DNA from: Desulfolutivibrio sulfodismutans DSM 3696
GTDB taxonomy: Bacteria; Desulfobacterota; Desulfovibrionia; Desulfovibrionales; Desulfovibrionaceae
Assembly: GCF_013376455.1 (NCBI RefSeq)
Contig: NZ_CP045504.1
Coordinates: 2,253,001-2,317,000, forward strand
Direction: 5' to 3'
DNA: 64,000 bases
Notes under the pieces: generated by a model
Told to the model about the DNA's origin: nothing
What the model saw: the letters and a program-made list of their open reading frames with translations, nothing else
Database searches by the model: none
Program-made: the position numbers and the translations under genes
Shown here: positions 62,631 to 64,000 of the stretch, piece after piece
Layout of the letters: each line of letters opens with the position of its first letter
How positions within the stretch are numbered: position 1 is the first letter of the stretch

Positions 62631-62798
62631 TTAGGGCAAAAACTTCACTTTGATCTCAAGGCCCTCGATGATCAGCCCCACTTCCTCCAGGCGGTTGACC
62701 ATGTCCTGGCGCAGGCTGCGCTCCAGAAGATTGACGTCAAGGTCCGCCAGATCCGGGCCTTCCACGGTCGCATCGCCAATAATCTTAACCTCATACAT
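62631..62798 (-). CDS. Small conserved-looking protein, 55 aa
   Basis: GAGGGG precedes the ATG at 62798. The sequence is regular, with a beta strand (MYEVKIIGDATVEG), a helix (LADLDVNLLERSLRQDMVNRLEEVG) trimmed here, and a final strand (IIEGLEIKVKFLP). No family is recognised. It is convergent with the ferric-reductase-like gene and divergent from the DUF2628-like gene. Confidence 0.6.
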   Translation of the reverse strand: MYEVKIIGDATVEGPDLADLDVNLLERSLRQDMVNRLEEVGLIIEGLEIKVKFLP

Positions 62799-62945
62799 GC
62801 GATTTCCCCTCTTTTTTGCCTGGTTGCAGCGCATCCGGGAGGCGCGGGAAGGCTCGACCACGACGTGATCATCCCGTCCGCCCCGGGTTGTCCGGTTGCC
62901 TGTTTTATGACAGAGAGCAACAAAAAGCACAAAGGAAGGCATGCC

Positions 62946-63392
62946 ATGGATATCGTCACGGACAGCGAATATACGGCCTTTATCGGCCCGGAGGCGCACA
63001 AGTATCTCCCCAGATTCCGGATGTTCGACGACCTGGCCGGAAACTTCAAGGCCACCTGGAACTGGTCGGCGTTTTTTTTCACCTTCTGGTGGCTGTTGTA
63101 CCGCAAGCTGTATGCCTATGCCGCCCTGGTCTTTGTGCTGTCGTTCGTGCCGTACCTCAACTTCGCCGTCATGATCGCCTCTGGCGCGGTCGGGTATTTC
63201 CTGTGCTACCGCAAGGCCCGCACGGATATCGTCCGGCTCAAACAGGCCTTCCCCGGAATGGATGTCGCCATGCGCTGCGCCGAACTGGGCGGCGTGCATC
63301 GCTTCGTCATCTGGGTGGGCGTCCTGGTCTCCGTCCTGTGCATCCTGGCGGCCCTGACGCTGGGGGTTGTCGGGGCCATGCTGGGGGATTAG
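62946..63392 (+). CDS. DUF2628-like membrane protein
   Basis: A 148-residue protein with AAGGAAGG before the ATG at 62946. FKATWNWSAFFFTFWWLLYR is the family signature, with the long aromatic stretch entering the first helix; three hydrophobic segments follow. Function of the family is unknown. An intrinsic-terminator-like hairpin lies 33 bases after the stop. Confidence 0.82.
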   Translation: MDIVTDSEYTAFIGPEAHKYLPRFRMFDDLAGNFKATWNWSAFFFTFWWLLYRKLYAYAALVFVLSFVPYLNFAVMIASGAVGYFLCYRKARTDIVRLKQAFPGMDVAMRCAELGGVHRFVIWVGVLVSVLCILAALTLGVVGAMLGD

Positions 63393-63424
63393 CCTTTCAC
63401 CGCCTGTTCCCGCATCTTTGCATC

Positions 63425-63460
63425 AAAGGCCGCCCCACGCCTCCCCGGGGCGGCCTTTTC
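63425..63460 (+). terminator. Terminator after DUF2628-like gene
   Basis: A perfect 12-base stem AAAGGCCGCCCC/GGGGCGGCCTTT with a ten-base loop, then TCTCTT. The T tract is partly in the stem. Confidence 0.75.
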
Positions 63461-63663
63461 TCTTCGGATCGATTCTTGCTTCATTCACCTGTACCGGCGT
63501 GACGCCGCAGCCCCAATGCCGCCATATCCGGCCAGGGGAAACGGTTTGTGACCTGCTTTCGGGAAACGGACAGGGCTCACGGCGTGCTGGAATGACGTCG
63601 CATTGATGCTATTTCATAATTTCTGCACCCGCCCCGCCGAATGCGACGCCGGGCGGCCTGACG

Positions 63664-64000
63664 ATGAATGAGACCGACACCCAAGGATGCCCGAAAATGG
63701 ACAACGACATGGACAGGGCGGACATACGCGATGCGAGGACTTGCCGCTATCGGGTGCTTCTGGCCGAGGACTGTGAAAGCTCTCGGCTGGCCATGGAAAT
63801 GTGCCTACGCCATGCCGGATGCGAACCCCACGGGGCCCGCAACGGCCGCCAGGCCCTGGAATTTTTTGTTTCAAGCCCGTTCGACATGGTGCTCATGGAT
63901 CTGGAGATGCCGGACATGGACGGCCACGAGGTCACGGCCTGCATCCGGGCCATGGAACGCGAACGCCGTCTGCCGCCGACCCCGATCATCGCCCTGACCG
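63664..64000 (+). CDS. Receiver-domain protein, cut by window edge
   Basis: 112 residues are visible from the ATG at 63664; internal ATGs at 63697 and 63709 are alternative starts. A receiver domain begins at about residue 29 (YRVLLAEDCESSRLAMEMC), with the phospho-acceptor Asp in MVLMDLEMPDMDGHEV and the switch Thr in IIALT at the edge. This LMDLEMPDMDG form is typical of receivers attached to hybrid kinases or Hpt proteins, but the rest of the gene is outside the window. Confidence 0.85.
   Translation, partial: MNETDTQGCPKMDNDMDRADIRDARTCRYRVLLAEDCESSRLAMEMCLRHAGCEPHGARNGRQALEFFVSSPFDMVLMDLEMPDMDGHEVTACIRAMERERRLPPTPIIALT

Overview
The window is GC-rich bacterial chromosome. Gene content points to an anaerobic deltaproteobacterium of the Desulfovibrio / Solidesulfovibrio type: a complex I without the NADH-binding NuoEFG module, rubrerythrin, bacteriohemerythrin, an FmdE-type protein, a TauE-type exporter and many signalling proteins. 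The taxonomic call is an inference from content, not from a marker gene.

Layout. (1) 1-7066 is an accessory island of lower GC. It abuts the 3' end of a tRNA-Ala(GGC) gene and is mostly read leftward. It holds a SplB-like radical SAM protein (cut by the window edge), small plasmid/ICE-type proteins, a tRNA-guanine-transglycosylase/DpdA-like protein, an unknown 382-aa protein and a bEBP-like AAA+ protein without an intact GAFTGA loop. (2) 7067-16590 is core: tRNA-Ala, two peptide-type ABC permeases, recN, a CoA-transferase and a TPR lytic transglycosylase. (3) 16591-24059 is the membrane half of complex I: nuoJ, nuoK, an Mrp-type antiporter subunit, a small membrane protein, a NuoL-like protein, nuoM and nuoN. 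Its terminator lies inside the 3' end of a convergent hemerythrin gene. (4) 24.6-34.4 kb carries signalling and small-molecule genes: a receiver protein, a PEP-synthase-like phosphotransferase, a cyclic-nucleotide-binding protein, a GGDEF protein, a STAS protein, a methyltransferase, a FemAB-like acetyltransferase and an orphan ParD-type antitoxin. (5) 34.6-46.1 kb carries an oxidative-stress run (rubrerythrin, peroxiredoxin, thioredoxin-fold protein), a PLP enzyme, a lytic transglycosylase, an FmdE/MoeA-like fusion, a chemoreceptor and a soluble molybdopterin oxidoreductase. (6) 46396-51139 is the second half of complex I, nuoABCDHI, ending in a four-cluster ferredoxin-like subunit. (7) 51.9-64 kb carries a TauE exporter, then a tight five-gene operon (PhnD-like lipoprotein, sensor kinase, receiver, PEP-synthase-like protein, phosphatase/YkgJ fusion), a c-type cytochrome with a ferric-reductase-like membrane protein, and a truncated receiver protein.

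How genes may work together. The two nuo clusters supply an eleven-subunit ion-pumping core with a fourth antiporter-like subunit. The adjacent ferredoxin-like protein and the divergent molybdopterin enzyme are candidate electron-input partners. The most interesting candidate new system is the 54133-61153 operon. It pairs a two-component system with a phosphotransferase that keeps the ATP-grasp and phospho-histidine domains of PEP synthase but lacks its PEP-binding barrel, and with a phosphatase. A paralogue of the phosphotransferase sits next to regulators at 25.7-30.8 kb.
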